Origin: an uncultured Sulfitobacter sp.
Lineage (GTDB): Bacteria; Pseudomonadota; Alphaproteobacteria; Rhodobacterales; Rhodobacteraceae
Direction: 5' to 3'
Assembly (NCBI RefSeq): GCF_947500075.1
Contig: NZ_CANMQS010000004.1
Coordinates: 372,001 to 436,000 of the forward strand
Length of the DNA stretch: 64,000 nt
Shown: positions 27,686 through 37,012 of the stretch, piece by piece
How positions within the stretch are numbered: position 1 is the stretch's first letter
Layout of the letters: every line of letters begins with the position of its first letter
Program-made: the position numbers and the translations under genes
The notes under the pieces: generated by a model
Told to the model about the DNA's origin: nothing
Databases searched by the model: none
Seen by the model: the letters and a program-made list of their open reading frames with translations, nothing else

Positions 27686-29115
27686 ACACGCGCAATTTGC
27701 TGGTCGGTCCGTTCAACCGGGTTGAGGGCGATCTCGAAATTCGGCTGGAGGTCGAGGAGGGAAAGGTCACCAGCGCCTATGCCAATTCACCGATGTATCG
27801 TGGGTTTGAGCCGATGATGCTGGGCAAGGCCCCGATTGATGCGCTGACCATCACACCCCGCATCTGCGGGATTTGTTCGATCAGCCAATCCTCGGCGGCG
27901 GCCGCAGCGCTTGGGTCGGCGGCAGGCCTCGCGCCCGCGCCGCAGGGCGCTCTGGTCGCGGCAATCATGCACGGGATCGAAAATGTCTGTGATCATCTCA
28001 CGCATTTCAACCTGTTCTTTTGTGCTGATTTCGCACGTCCGGCCTATGCTGGGCGCGATTGGCATGACCGGGCCGTGACGCGGTTCACGGCGATGGAGGG
28101 CTCCGCCGTGCGGTCCTGCATCGAGGCGCGGGCGCAGTTGTTGCACATCGTTGGGTTACTGGGGGGCAAGTGGCCACATACGTTGGCGATCCAGCCCGGC
28201 GGCGTCACCCGCGCGCCAACGGTGCGCGACCGCATCCGCATGAGCTCGACCCTTGCAGCGTTTCGGCGCTATCTGGAAACGGTATTGTTTGGCGCACCTG
28301 TTGAGGCGTTCGCAGCGCTGTCGACGGCGGAGGCAATCACCGGTTGGTCACGCGGTGATGCGGGGCTGTTCATGGAAATCGCCTCTGACCTGCGCTTGAG
28401 CGAGACGGGGCAGGGGCCGGGGCGGTATCTGTCGTTTGGGGCTTATCCGCTGCCTGAAGGGCGCAGCTTTGGTCCCGGTGTGTGGGAAAACGGTACGCTG
28501 TCACCGATGGATACCGACCGCATCCGCGAGGACCTCAGCCACGCGTGGATGCTGGGGGACGACGCCCATCCGCGTCAGGGGCAGACGACACCAGATGAAG
28601 ACATGCGCGACCCCGCCTATAGCTGGTGCAAGGCCCCGCGCATGGCGGGGCAGACGATGGAAACGGGTGCCTTTGCGCGCCAGGTCGTGGATGGGCATCC
28701 GGCGGCTTTGGATCTGGCGGTAGACGGGTCAAACGTCTTGGCACGGGTGGCGGGGCGGCTGCTGGAAGTGGCGCGCACTCAGATGATGATGGAAGAGTGG
28801 GTGGCACAGATCAGGCCAGAGGCCTCTTTCATGGATGATGTGCCGGTGCCGCGTGAAGGCCAAGGTGAAGGGCTGGTCGAGGCGGCGCGCGGATCCCTGG
28901 GGCATTGGATCCGCATTGAGGCGGGCAAGATCGCGAGCTATCAGATCATCGCGCCAACCACATGGAATTTCAGCCCGCGCGACGCCCATGGAACCCCCGG
29001 CCCGGTGGAAGCCGCCTTGGTCGGAGCCGAGGTAGGCGCGGAGGAAGACACCCCGCTGAGCGTGCAACACATCGTGCGCAGTTTTGATCCCTGCATGGTC
29101 TGCACAGTCCATTGA
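27682..29115 (+). CDS. hupV: Regulatory [NiFe] hydrogenase large subunit
   Basis: 477 residues. Nickel ligands are in RICGICSISQ (N-terminal) and DPCMVCTVH, where the protein ends. The absence of any C-terminal extension means that no protease step is needed, a hallmark of H2-sensing hydrogenases (HoxC/HupV). The ATG overlaps the hupU stop (ATGA). Together with HupU it should bind H2 and modulate HupT kinase activity. Confidence 0.94.
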   Translation: MNTRNLLVGPFNRVEGDLEIRLEVEEGKVTSAYANSPMYRGFEPMMLGKAPIDALTITPRICGICSISQSSAAAAALGSAAGLAPAPQGALVAAIMHGIENVCDHLTHFNLFFCADFARPAYAGRDWHDRAVTRFTAMEGSAVRSCIEARAQLLHIVGLLGGKWPHTLAIQPGGVTRAPTVRDRIRMSSTLAAFRRYLETVLFGAPVEAFAALSTAEAITGWSRGDAGLFMEIASDLRLSETGQGPGRYLSFGAYPLPEGRSFGPGVWENGTLSPMDTDRIREDLSHAWMLGDDAHPRQGQTTPDEDMRDPAYSWCKAPRMAGQTMETGAFARQVVDGHPAALDLAVDGSNVLARVAGRLLEVARTQMMMEEWVAQIRPEASFMDDVPVPREGQGEGLVEAARGSLGHWIRIEAGKIASYQIIAPTTWNFSPRDAHGTPGPVEAALVGAEVGAEEDTPLSVQHIVRSFDPCMVCTVH

Positions 29116-31346
29116 ACAAGGGGCTGCGCATTCGGGTGCGCGGTCAGGTGCAGGGCGTGGGGTTCCGCCCGTTTATCTGGCAGTTGGCACAGCGGTTTGA
29201 CGCCGTCGGTGAGGTGCTGAACGATCCAGAAGGCGTGTTGATCCATGCTTTGATTGCTCATCCTGATCCCTTTGTTGCGTCGATACGGGATGAGGCACCA
29301 CCGCTTGCGCGGGTGGATGCAGTGGAGGTTGAGCCGTTCGTCTTTGACACCCTGCCGACGGGTTTTGAGATTGTACAAAGCCAGGGTCGTGGCGCCGAGA
29401 CACGCGTGGCACCAGACGCGGCGACCTGTGATGCCTGTCTTGCAGATATCCGGGCCGATGATCCGCGTAGACGGGGGTATGCGTTTACGAATTGCACCCA
29501 TTGCGGGCCACGCTTCACGATCCTGCACGGGCTGCCCTATGACCGGGCGCAGACGACGATGGCCGGTTTTGAGATGTGCCCGGCCTGCGCCGCAGAATAT
29601 GCCGACCCGGCAGATCGCCGGTTTCATGCGCAGCCGGTGGCCTGTGCCACCTGCGGTCCGCAGGTTTGGTTCGAAAACGCTGGGGCGCGGCGTGAGGATG
29701 CCATCGCTGAGGCGGCAGCTTGTGTGCGGCAGGGGGGCATTCTGGCGATCAAAGGCTTGGGCGGTTTCCACCTGTGTTGTGACGCGACAAATGCGGAGGC
29801 CATTGAAGTGTTGCGCGCGCGCAAGCATCGGCCCGGCAAGCCGCTCGCCTTGATGGGCACCGACGCACAGGTGGAGAAATTTGCCGCGCCCAGTGAGGCG
29901 GATTGGGAGTCGCTGCGCGCGGCGGCAGCCCCCATTGTACTTTTGAAAAAGCGAGCAGCGCTCCCTGAAGCCCTGGCACCGGGGCAGGCGCTTTTGGGGT
30001 GGATGCTGCCCTATACGCCGCTGCACCATCTTGTGCTCGATGCGATGGACCGGCCTTTGGTGATGACATCGGGGAACCTGTCTGGCGAGCCGCAGGTGAT
30101 CGGCAATGATGAGGCGCGGGAGAAATTGGCTCCGCTTGTGGATGGCTATCTCATGCACGACCGCGACATCGCGCGCCGGTTGGACGATAGCGTGATGCGC
30201 AACACGGATCACGGGCCCATAGTCCTGCGCCGCGCGCGGGGACAGGTGCCTGAAACACTGCCGCTGCCCACTGGGTTCGAAGATCCGCCACAGGTTCTGG
30301 CCTTTGGCGCGCATCTGAAGTCTGCGATCTGCCTGATCAAGAACGGGCAGGCGCTGCTGTCACATCATCTCGGGGATCTGGACGATGCGCTGACCTGGGA
30401 TGAGTTTATCAAGGCGGATGCGGATTATGCGGGGTTGTTTGATCATGCGCCCGAGGTTTTTGCCTGTGATCTGCACGAGGGGTATCGGTCGTCCGAACAT
30501 GCGCGATCCCGTGCGATAGAGGGTCAGCTTGTCGAAGTTCAGCATCACCACGCGCATCTGGCGGCCTGTCTGGCCGAGAACAATTGGGCGCGCGATGACG
30601 GGCCGGTGGCGGGCATCATTCTGGATGGTTTGGGCCTTGGGTCCGATGGGACGATCTGGGGCGGGGAGCTGCTGCTTGGGAGTTATGTCGGATATGAGCG
30701 GGTGGCGCATCTGGAGGCGGCTCCCTTGGTCGGCGGGGATGCGGCACAGCGCGAACCGTGGCGCAATGCAGTCGCGCGGCTGGATCTCGCGGGATTGTCT
30801 GCGGTTGCGGATCACCTTTTTGCGGACCAACCGGTCGGGATCCTGCGTCAGGCCGCGCAGGCGGGGATCAACACCGTGGCGTCTTCCTCGGCAGGGCGTT
30901 TGTTTGATGCGGTGGCGGCGGTCATTGGGGTGCAAGCGGGCGCGCAGAGTTTCGAGGGCGAGGCGGCAATGCGGATGGAAGCAATGGCGTCCGGTCCGTT
31001 TGACGATCCCTATCCTTTTGGTGCAGACCTGAGCACCGCGCCCTTGTTTCAGGCGATTGCGGCGGACGTCGCGGCGGGGCGTGATCCAGCGATTATGTCC
31101 GCGCGGTTTCATGCGGGGGTGGCAGAAGCGTTTGCGGCGCCTGCACGTGCTTTGGTCGAAAGCGGTTCGGCCAAATCGGTTGCGCTGTCAGGCGGGTGTT
31201 TTCAGAACGCTTTGCTGTTGGATTTCACGATCCGGGCGTTGGGTGATGTGCCGGTCTTGATCCATCAAAAGGTGCCTGCAAACGATGGTGGATTGGCCTT
31301 GGGACAGGCCGTGATTGCCGCAGCACAAGCGTTAGCGGACCGGTAA
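29112..31346 (+). CDS. hypF: Carbamoyltransferase HypF
   Basis: 744-residue hydrogenase maturation factor that converts carbamoyl phosphate into the CN ligand precursor on HypE. Domains in order: acylphosphatase (VRGQVQGVGFRPFI), two zinc fingers (CDACLADI, CTHCGPR, CPACAAEY, CATCG), a YrdC-like domain (KHRPGKPLALM, MTSGNLS) and a Kae1-like domain with VQHHHAHLAACL and SGGCFQN. The start is a TTG within TTGA overlapping the hupV stop. Intact and full length. Confidence 0.95.
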   Translation: MNKGLRIRVRGQVQGVGFRPFIWQLAQRFDAVGEVLNDPEGVLIHALIAHPDPFVASIRDEAPPLARVDAVEVEPFVFDTLPTGFEIVQSQGRGAETRVAPDAATCDACLADIRADDPRRRGYAFTNCTHCGPRFTILHGLPYDRAQTTMAGFEMCPACAAEYADPADRRFHAQPVACATCGPQVWFENAGARREDAIAEAAACVRQGGILAIKGLGGFHLCCDATNAEAIEVLRARKHRPGKPLALMGTDAQVEKFAAPSEADWESLRAAAAPIVLLKKRAALPEALAPGQALLGWMLPYTPLHHLVLDAMDRPLVMTSGNLSGEPQVIGNDEAREKLAPLVDGYLMHDRDIARRLDDSVMRNTDHGPIVLRRARGQVPETLPLPTGFEDPPQVLAFGAHLKSAICLIKNGQALLSHHLGDLDDALTWDEFIKADADYAGLFDHAPEVFACDLHEGYRSSEHARSRAIEGQLVEVQHHHAHLAACLAENNWARDDGPVAGIILDGLGLGSDGTIWGGELLLGSYVGYERVAHLEAAPLVGGDAAQREPWRNAVARLDLAGLSAVADHLFADQPVGILRQAAQAGINTVASSSAGRLFDAVAAVIGVQAGAQSFEGEAAMRMEAMASGPFDDPYPFGADLSTAPLFQAIAADVAAGRDPAIMSARFHAGVAEAFAAPARALVESGSAKSVALSGGCFQNALLLDFTIRALGDVPVLIHQKVPANDGGLALGQAVIAAAQALADR

Positions 31347-31359
31347 GCGACTGGCCACC

Positions 31360-31435
31360 TTGCCGTGCCAACGGTCAATTGGCAGTCAGTTGATCGGTTC
31401 TGCGATGGCGCAATAACGCATTTAGTGCGTTGATT
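31360..31435 (+). promoter_or_regulatory. Candidate HupR and IHF sites upstream of hupS
   Basis: The 222-base gap before hupS contains TTG-N6-CAA at 31360-31371 (TTGCCGTGCCAA), close to the TTG-N5-CAA site reported for HupR in R. capsulatus. It also has a near-consensus IHF site on the minus strand at 31423-31435 (AATCAACGCACTA) in an A/T-rich stretch. No convincing -24/-12 promoter is seen. Position and order match the known hupSL promoter, but both sites are inferred. Confidence 0.4.
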
Positions 31436-31568
31436 TATATGCTGAAAAATTAAAACTCCTGAATGCGCCCTATTCCTTGGCGCTCCCACAACATCTCTTC
31501 GCATACTGCGGTGGACAACCTCCGTCGTGCCGTTGACCGGTGTGACACTGGCAAGAAGGGAGCTGGCC

Positions 31569-32669
31569 TTGGCTGACATAGAAACATTTTACGACGTGAT
31601 GCGGTCGCAGGGGATCACCCGCCGCAGTTTCATGAAATACTGTTCGCTGACGGCGTCGGCACTGGGCCTTGGCCCGGCCTTCGTGCCGCAGATTGCCCAT
31701 GCGATGGAGACCAAGCCACGCACGCCGGTAATCTGGGTGCATGGCCTTGAGTGCACCTGTTGTTCGGAAAGCTTCATCCGCTCCGCGCATCCGCTGGCCA
31801 AGGATGTTGTGCTGTCGATGATCAGTCTGGATTACGACGACACGCTGATGGCGGCCGCCGGGCACGCGGCCGAAGCCGCGATGATGGAGACGATTGAGAA
31901 ATACAAAGGACAGTACATTCTGGCCGTTGAAGGCAACCCGCCGCTGAACGAGGACGGCATGTTCTGTATTTCGGGTGGCAAGCCCTTTGTCGAAAAGCTC
32001 AAGATGGCGGCAAAGGATGCAAAAGCTGTGATCAGTTGGGGCGCCTGCGCGTCCTATGGATGTGTGCAGGCGGCCAAGCCGAACCCGACGCAGGCGACAC
32101 CGGTGCACAAGGTCATCACCGACAAGCCGATCATCAAGGTGCCCGGCTGTCCGCCGATTGCCGAAGTGATGACTGGGGTGATCACCTACATGCTGACGTT
32201 TGACCGTATGCCGGAGCTGGACCGTCAGGGCCGCCCCGCGATGTTCTATGGGCAGCGCATTCACGACAAATGCTACCGCCGTCCGCATTTTGATGCAGGC
32301 CAGTTTGTTGAGGAATGGGACGATGACGGCGCGCGCAAGGGCTATTGCCTTTACAAAATGGGCTGCAAAGGGCCGACCACCTACAATGCCTGTTCCACGA
32401 TCCGCTGGAATGAGGGCGTCAGTTTCCCCATTCAATCAGGTCACGGCTGCATCGGCTGTTCCGAAGACGGGTTCTGGGATCAGGGCACCTTCTATGACCG
32501 GGTGACGGACCTGACCCAATTCGGGGTGGAGGCGAACGCGGATCAGATCGGGTTTGCCGCTGCTGGCGTTGTCGGGGCAGGCGTGGCCGCTCACGCAGCC
32601 GTCTCCGCCCTCAAATCTGCTCAGAACAAAGCTCAAAAGAAACCAACCCCGACAAATGAGGAGGCCTGA
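31569..32669 (+). CDS. hupS: Uptake [NiFe] hydrogenase small subunit (O2-tolerant type)
   Basis: 367-residue electron-transfer subunit that passes electrons from the NiFe site to HupC. The Tat signal has [15 protein letters not shown]. The proximal-cluster cysteines are in ECTCCSESF (C62, C64, C65), C160 and C165 in WGACASYGC, and C194 in VPGCPP. C64 and C165 are the two extra cysteines that support the [4Fe-3S] cluster of O2-tolerant enzymes. A C-terminal hydrophobic helix ([19 protein letters not shown]) anchors it. The start is a TTG at 31569, preceded by AAGGGAG; the upstream open frame does not fit the family. Confidence 0.94.
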   Translation: MADIETFYDVMRSQGITRRSFMKYCSLTASALGLGPAFVPQIAHAMETKPRTPVIWVHGLECTCCSESFIRSAHPLAKDVVLSMISLDYDDTLMAAAGHAAEAAMMETIEKYKGQYILAVEGNPPLNEDGMFCISGGKPFVEKLKMAAKDAKAVISWGACASYGCVQAAKPNPTQATPVHKVITDKPIIKVPGCPPIAEVMTGVITYMLTFDRMPELDRQGRPAMFYGQRIHDKCYRRPHFDAGQFVEEWDDDGARKGYCLYKMGCKGPTTYNACSTIRWNEGVSFPIQSGHGCIGCSEDGFWDQGTFYDRVTDLTQFGVEANADQIGFAAAGVVGAGVAAHAAVSALKSAQNKAQKKPTPTNEEA

Positions 32670-32671
32670 TA

Positions 32672-34465
32672 ATGGTTGTCCAGACACCCAACGGCTTCAA
32701 TCTTGACGACACGGGACAGCGCATCGTCGTTGACCCGGTGACCCGGATCGAAGGCCACATGCGCTGCGAAGTGAATGTCGATGAAGACGGCTATATCCGC
32801 AATGCTGTGTCCACTGGCACAATGTGGCGCGGGCTTGAAGTCATCCTCAAGGGGCGCGACCCACGCGATGCCTGGGCCTTTACCGAACGCATTTGCGGCG
32901 TTTGCACCGGGACACACGCGCTGACCTCTGTGCGCGCGGTTGAAGATGCGCTCGGCATCACGATTCCCGACAACGCGAATTCCATCCGCAACATGATGCA
33001 GCTGAACCTCGAAATTCATGACCATGTTGTGCATTTCTACCACCTACATGCGCTGGATTGGGTGAACCCGATCAACGCGCTGCGTGCCGATCCGAAAGCC
33101 ACGAGCGAGTTGCAGCAATCGGTATCGCCAAGTCATCCGCTGTCTTCACCGGGATACTTCCGGGACGTCCAGAACCGGCTGAAACAGTTTGTGGAAAGTG
33201 GTCAGCTGGGGCTGTTCAAGAACGGCTATTGGGACAATCCCGCCTATCTTTTGCCGCCCGAAGCGGATCTGATGGCGACGACCCATTACCTTGAGGCGCT
33301 CGATCTGCAAAAGGAGATCGTCAAAGTTCACACGATCTTTGGCGGCAAGAACCCGCACCCAAACTGGCTGGTGGGCGGCGTGCCGTGCCCGATCAACGTG
33401 CATTCGACCGGGGCCACCGGGGCGATCAACATGGAGCGGCTGAACCTTGTCAGCTCGATCATCGACAAGACAGCGGAGTTCAACCGCAACGTCTATCTGC
33501 CGGATGTGATTGCGATTGGCGGGTTCTACAAGAACTGGCTTTATGGCGGCGGGTTGTCGTCGCAGGCGTGCCTTGCCTATGGCGATATCCCTGAGAACCC
33601 GAACGATTTCTCGCCCGAGCAGATGTATCTGCCGCGTGGTGCGATCGTGAATGGGGATATGACGACTGTTCACGATGTGGACGTCCGCGATCCTGAGCAG
33701 ATTCAGGAATTTGTCGATCACTCTTGGTATGAATACGCCGAAAAGGGCAAAGGTCTGCATCCTTGGGATGGAGAAACAGAAGCCAAGTTTGAACTGGGCC
33801 CGAACCTTAAAGGCACGCGCACCAACATCAAACAGATTGATGAAGGGGCGAAATACAGCTGGATCAAGGCACCACGTTGGAAGGGTCACGCGATGGAGGT
33901 GGGTCCACTGGCCCGTTACATCGTGGGCTACGCCAAGGGGCATGAAGAGATCAAGGATCAGGTCGATGGATTGCTCCGCACGATGGATTTGCCGGTAGAA
34001 GCGCTGTTCTCAACGTTGGGGCGCACGGCGGCACGGGCGTTGGAAAGCGAGTATTGCGGGCGGTTGCAAAAGCACTTCTTTGACAAGCTGATGACCAACA
34101 TCAAGAACGGCGACGAGAGCACCGCGAATGTTGCCAAATGGGACCCCAAGACCTGGCCGAAGGAAGCCAAAGGTGTTGGCATGACTGAAGCACCGCGCGG
34201 CGCGCTGGGGCATTGGGTTCGGATCAAGGACGGACGCATTGAGAACTACCAATGCGTCGTGCCGACCACCTGGAACGGATCACCGCGCGACAGTCAGGGC
34301 AACATCGGTGCCTTCGAGGCAAGCCTGATGAACACCAAGATGGAGCGCCCGGAAGAGCCAGTCGAGATCCTGCGCACGTTGCACAGTTTCGATCCCTGTC
34401 TGGCCTGTTCCACCCATGTAATGTCACCAGACGGTGACGAATTGACCACTGTCAAAGTCCGCTGA
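32672..34465 (+). CDS. hupL: Uptake [NiFe] hydrogenase large subunit
   Basis: 597-residue catalytic subunit that oxidises H2 on the periplasmic face. Nickel ligands are in [11 protein letters not shown] and [10 protein letters not shown] 15-residue tail ([15 protein letters not shown]) follows the last histidine and would be removed by HupD after metal insertion. There are two bases between the hupS stop and its ATG. It has no signal of its own, being exported with HupS. Confidence 0.96.
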   Translation: MVVQTPNGFNLDDTGQRIVVDPVTRIEGHMRCEVNVDEDGYIRNAVSTGTMWRGLEVILKGRDPRDAWAFTERICGVCTGTHALTSVRAVEDALGITIPDNANSIRNMMQLNLEIHDHVVHFYHLHALDWVNPINALRADPKATSELQQSVSPSHPLSSPGYFRDVQNRLKQFVESGQLGLFKNGYWDNPAYLLPPEADLMATTHYLEALDLQKEIVKVHTIFGGKNPHPNWLVGGVPCPINVHSTGATGAINMERLNLVSSIIDKTAEFNRNVYLPDVIAIGGFYKNWLYGGGLSSQACLAYGDIPENPNDFSPEQMYLPRGAIVNGDMTTVHDVDVRDPEQIQEFVDHSWYEYAEKGKGLHPWDGETEAKFELGPNLKGTRTNIKQIDEGAKYSWIKAPRWKGHAMEVGPLARYIVGYAKGHEEIKDQVDGLLRTMDLPVEALFSTLGRTAARALESEYCGRLQKHFFDKLMTNIKNGDESTANVAKWDPKTWPKEAKGVGMTEAPRGALGHWVRIKDGRIENYQCVVPTTWNGSPRDSQGNIGAFEASLMNTKMERPEEPVEILRTLHSFDPCLACSTHVMSPDGDELTTVKVR

Positions 34466-34478
34466 GAAAGGGAAAAAC

Positions 34479-34652
34479 ATGAAAAAGATCGCAACACTTT
34501 TGGCACTTCTCCCGAGTATGAGCCTGGCTCACGGTGGTCATGCTCCAGTCCCTGAAAGCCTGCACGCGGTGAGCCACACAGGCCCTCTTTTGGGGCTCGC
34601 GTTGATCTCTGTCGTGCTTGGTGCGGTGCTCTATCAGCGGTGGGCGTCGTGA
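34479..34652 (+). CDS. 57-residue exported His-rich membrane peptide between hupL and hupC
   Basis: The ATG at 34479 follows GAAAGGGAAA, and the TGA overlaps the GTG start of hupC (GTGA). The translation has a signal-peptide-like start (MKKIATLLALLPSMSLA), a short periplasmic stretch with five histidines (HGGHAPVPESLHAVSHTGP), and one membrane helix ending in YQRWAS. It is not part of the classical hup gene list that I know. The post-signal HGGH recalls the HxxHG-type N-terminus of HupE metal permeases, but the rest is missing. It may be a metal- or haem-handling helper for HupLC; function unknown. Confidence 0.75.
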   Translation: MKKIATLLALLPSMSLAHGGHAPVPESLHAVSHTGPLLGLALISVVLGAVLYQRWAS

Positions 34653-35404
34653 GCGCGGTCGATCCTGACACAGCATCCGGGCCGTCGCTGACCGGCGATG
34701 CCACGGACGCGGACCTGGCGACGATCACACGCAATTCGTCGGTTTATGTCTATGAAGCCCCTGTGCGGCTGTGGCACTGGATCAATGCGCTGGCGATTTT
34801 GGTGCTTTGTGTCACGGGTTACCTGATCGGATCGCCGCCGCCCACGATGATCATTGCGGAGGCCACGCATCAGTTTGTGTTCGGCTACATCCGCTTTGCC
34901 CATTTCGCGGCAGGCATGATCATGACGGTTGGCTTTTTTGGCCGGATCTATTGGGCATTCGTTGGCAATTCACATGCGCGCCAGATGTTCAAACTGCCGC
35001 TATTGAATGGGAAGTGGTGGCGCGAAGTCTGGGGCGAGGCGAAGTGGTATATGTTTATGGAAAAGAAACCCAAGAAGTACGTCGGGCACAATCCGCTCGC
35101 GCAGATCGCGATGTTCTTTTTCATGACCGTGGGCATGAGCTTTATGATCGTGACCGGTTTCGCGCTCTATTCCGAAGGGGTCGGGCGGGACGGCATTCTC
35201 GATACGATATTCGGGCCAGCGCTTGATTTTGTCGGCGGCAGTCAAGCGATGCATTCGATCCATCACCTTGGCATGTGGGCGATCGTAGTGTTCATCATCA
35301 TCCACATCTACGCCGCCGTGCGCGAAGATATCATGTCGCGTCAGTCGGTGGTGTCGACGATGATCTCGGGGACCCGGACGTTCAAGGATGACGATCCGAA
35401 CTGA
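34649..35404 (+). CDS. hupC: Hydrogenase b-type cytochrome subunit
   Basis: 251-residue inner-membrane dihaem cytochrome b that accepts electrons from HupS and passes them to quinone. Four transmembrane segments. Haem-ligand histidines sit in VRLWHWINAL, IRFAHFAAG, HHLGMWAIV and IIHIYAAVREDIM. The GTG start lies inside GTGA of the upstream peptide gene. Its N-terminal 30 residues are longer and more polar than usual. Confidence 0.92.
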   Translation: MSAVDPDTASGPSLTGDATDADLATITRNSSVYVYEAPVRLWHWINALAILVLCVTGYLIGSPPPTMIIAEATHQFVFGYIRFAHFAAGMIMTVGFFGRIYWAFVGNSHARQMFKLPLLNGKWWREVWGEAKWYMFMEKKPKKYVGHNPLAQIAMFFFMTVGMSFMIVTGFALYSEGVGRDGILDTIFGPALDFVGGSQAMHSIHHLGMWAIVVFIIIHIYAAVREDIMSRQSVVSTMISGTRTFKDDDPN

Positions 35405-35427
35405 TTACTGGCTTCAGAGACTTGAGG

Positions 35428-35455
35428 AAAAGCGGGTGCAATGCGCCCGCTTTTT
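35428..35455 (+). terminator. Rho-independent terminator after hupC
   Basis: A 12-bp stem with one G-T wobble (AAAAGCGGGTGC with GCGCCCGCTTTT), loop AAT, followed by T. It splits the structural genes from the accessory genes. The remaining 220 bases up to hupD are A/T-rich and presumably contain the promoter for the accessory operon. Confidence 0.85.
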
Positions 35456-35676
35456 CTGTTGGATAGTTACTATCCATTTTTGGGGTTAGATGCAATATGA
35501 TTGATCGGCGAGATGCGTATAGCATACTACGGTATTCAATAATAAGTAATTAAAACAAATATTTAAGCGATCATCGAAAAAGTGTACAAAATTCTGCCTT
35601 TGAATGAATTGCCAAGATAACCTCGTTTTCAGAGCGGATTGGAAGCCAAATAACCGCTCTTTAGGGAGGGGTATCA

Positions 35677-36285
35677 ATGTCGGATAGGGTGCTGGTCCTT
35701 GGGATCGGGAATGTCCTGTGGGCGGACGAGGGATTTGGCGTCCGTTGTGTGGAGCAACTGGCGCAGACCTGGGCGCTGCCTGAAGGTGTCACGCTTTTGG
35801 ATGGCGGGACGCAGGGGCTCTACCTGCTGCCGTTCTTGGAAGAAGCAGATATTCTTGTCGTCTTTGACGCCGTTGATTACGGGCTTACCCCCGGCACCAT
35901 GAAGATTGTCGAAGGCGATGAGGTGCCGCGTTTCATGGGGGCCAAGAAGATGTCCCTACACCAAACCGGATTTCAGGACGTGATCGCGACCGCGCAGCTG
36001 ATGGGCTACTGTCCTGAGACTTTGCTGCTGATCGGATGCCAGCCGGAGGAGTTGGAAGACTACGGTGGCGGCCTGCGCGATGTGGTTGCAGCCCAGATCG
36101 AGCCGGCGATCAAAGTGGCAATCACCAAGCTGGCGCAGATGGGCGTTGTGGCCAAACCGGGCCGGACCCATAGCGAATTTCTGGCCGACGCATCCATCAT
36201 GCACCATGCGTATGAAGCTGGACGTCCGTCAGAAGAAGACGCCTGCCGCACTGGTGATGACCGTTTCTTTCCGGCGGCGGAATAG
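35677..36285 (+). CDS. hupD: Hydrogenase maturation protease
   Basis: 202-residue endopeptidase that trims the HupL C-terminus after nickel insertion. LGIGNVLWADEGFGV contains the metal-sensing glutamate/aspartate, VVFDAVDYG a second ligand, and SLHQTGFQDV the conserved histidine. It is first in the accessory operon, preceded by a good ribosome-binding site (AGGGAGGGG). The C-terminal 30 residues are an extension of low similarity. Confidence 0.93.
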   Translation: MSDRVLVLGIGNVLWADEGFGVRCVEQLAQTWALPEGVTLLDGGTQGLYLLPFLEEADILVVFDAVDYGLTPGTMKIVEGDEVPRFMGAKKMSLHQTGFQDVIATAQLMGYCPETLLLIGCQPEELEDYGGGLRDVVAAQIEPAIKVAITKLAQMGVVAKPGRTHSEFLADASIMHHAYEAGRPSEEDACRTGDDRFFPAAE

Positions 36286-36288
36286 TCC

Positions 36289-36609
36289 ATGTGCGTCGGT
36301 ATCCCCATGCAGATCACGGGCATTGATGGCATCGCGGCGACGACGACCAACGGTCGGCATGTCGAACTGATTGATCTGTCGCTTACTCCCGATGCTGAAG
36401 TCGGCGACTGGCTGCTCACGTTTCTTGGTGCAGCGCGCGAGATCATCACAGCGGATGAGGCACAAAAGATCGGTGCTGCACTTGCGGGACTGCAGTCTCT
36501 GATGGAGGGCGGCGATCTGGGCGACGCCTTTGCCGATCTCGAAAACGCCGGGCCGCAGTTGCCCGCCCATTTGCAAGCGGCCCTCGATGCCGGTGCGACA
36601 ACAGGTTGA
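36289..36609 (+). CDS. hupF: HypC-like chaperone HupF
   Basis: 106 residues starting MCVGIPMQI, with the essential Cys2 that carries the Fe(CN)2CO unit. It is a paralogue of hypC (42210) but has a longer acidic C-terminal half ([17 protein letters not shown]). In Rhizobium HupF protects HupL maturation in the presence of O2, which fits the O2-tolerant HupS seen here. Three bases after hupD. Confidence 0.9.
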   Translation: MCVGIPMQITGIDGIAATTTNGRHVELIDLSLTPDAEVGDWLLTFLGAAREIITADEAQKIGAALAGLQSLMEGGDLGDAFADLENAGPQLPAHLQAALDAGATTG

Positions 36610-36617
36610 GGACAGAC

Positions 36618-37001
36618 ATGACACATCCATTGATCACCCGTTTGACGACGGAATTTGGCTACCGCGAATTGCACACCATGTGCGATGTCGCCGCGTTTAC
36701 AGAAGGGGCCGGATATCACGCGATCTTTGTCCCGGGCGACATTGCCCGCAACCTTGAGACTCCTGATGTGGCGGTCATTCTCCCTGAGCTGCGTCAGGCG
36801 TTTCAAGGTCGGTTTGATTGCGCTGTCGCATCGGACAGTGTCGAAGAAGAGCTGCGCGAGACAACCAAAGTGCGCAAAACACCGAGTGTCATTTTCTACC
36901 ACGAGGGGGAGATGATCGGCGGCATTCCAAAGGTGCGCGACTGGTCAGAATACATCGAACGCATCACCCAAATCCTCGCCCTGCCGATGGCGGCTGAATA
37001 A
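36618..37001 (+). CDS. hupG: HyaE/HupG-family hydrogenase accessory protein
   Basis: 127-residue thioredoxin-fold protein without the CxxC pair. The FVPGDIARNLE and RKTPSVIFYHEGEMIGGIPKVRDW segments follow thioredoxin strands. HyaE/HoxO/HupG proteins bind the Tat signal region of the small subunit during assembly. The start at 36618 follows GAGGACAG. Confidence 0.88.
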   Translation: MTHPLITRLTTEFGYRELHTMCDVAAFTEGAGYHAIFVPGDIARNLETPDVAVILPELRQAFQGRFDCAVASDSVEEELRETTKVRKTPSVIFYHEGEMIGGIPKVRDWSEYIERITQILALPMAAE

Positions 37002-37012
37002 GGACCTAGACC

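Noticed and set aside
35486..35677. 63-residue minus-strand open frame upstream of hupD
   Set aside because: It lies in the A/T-rich promoter region, has no ribosome-binding site and no family resemblance.
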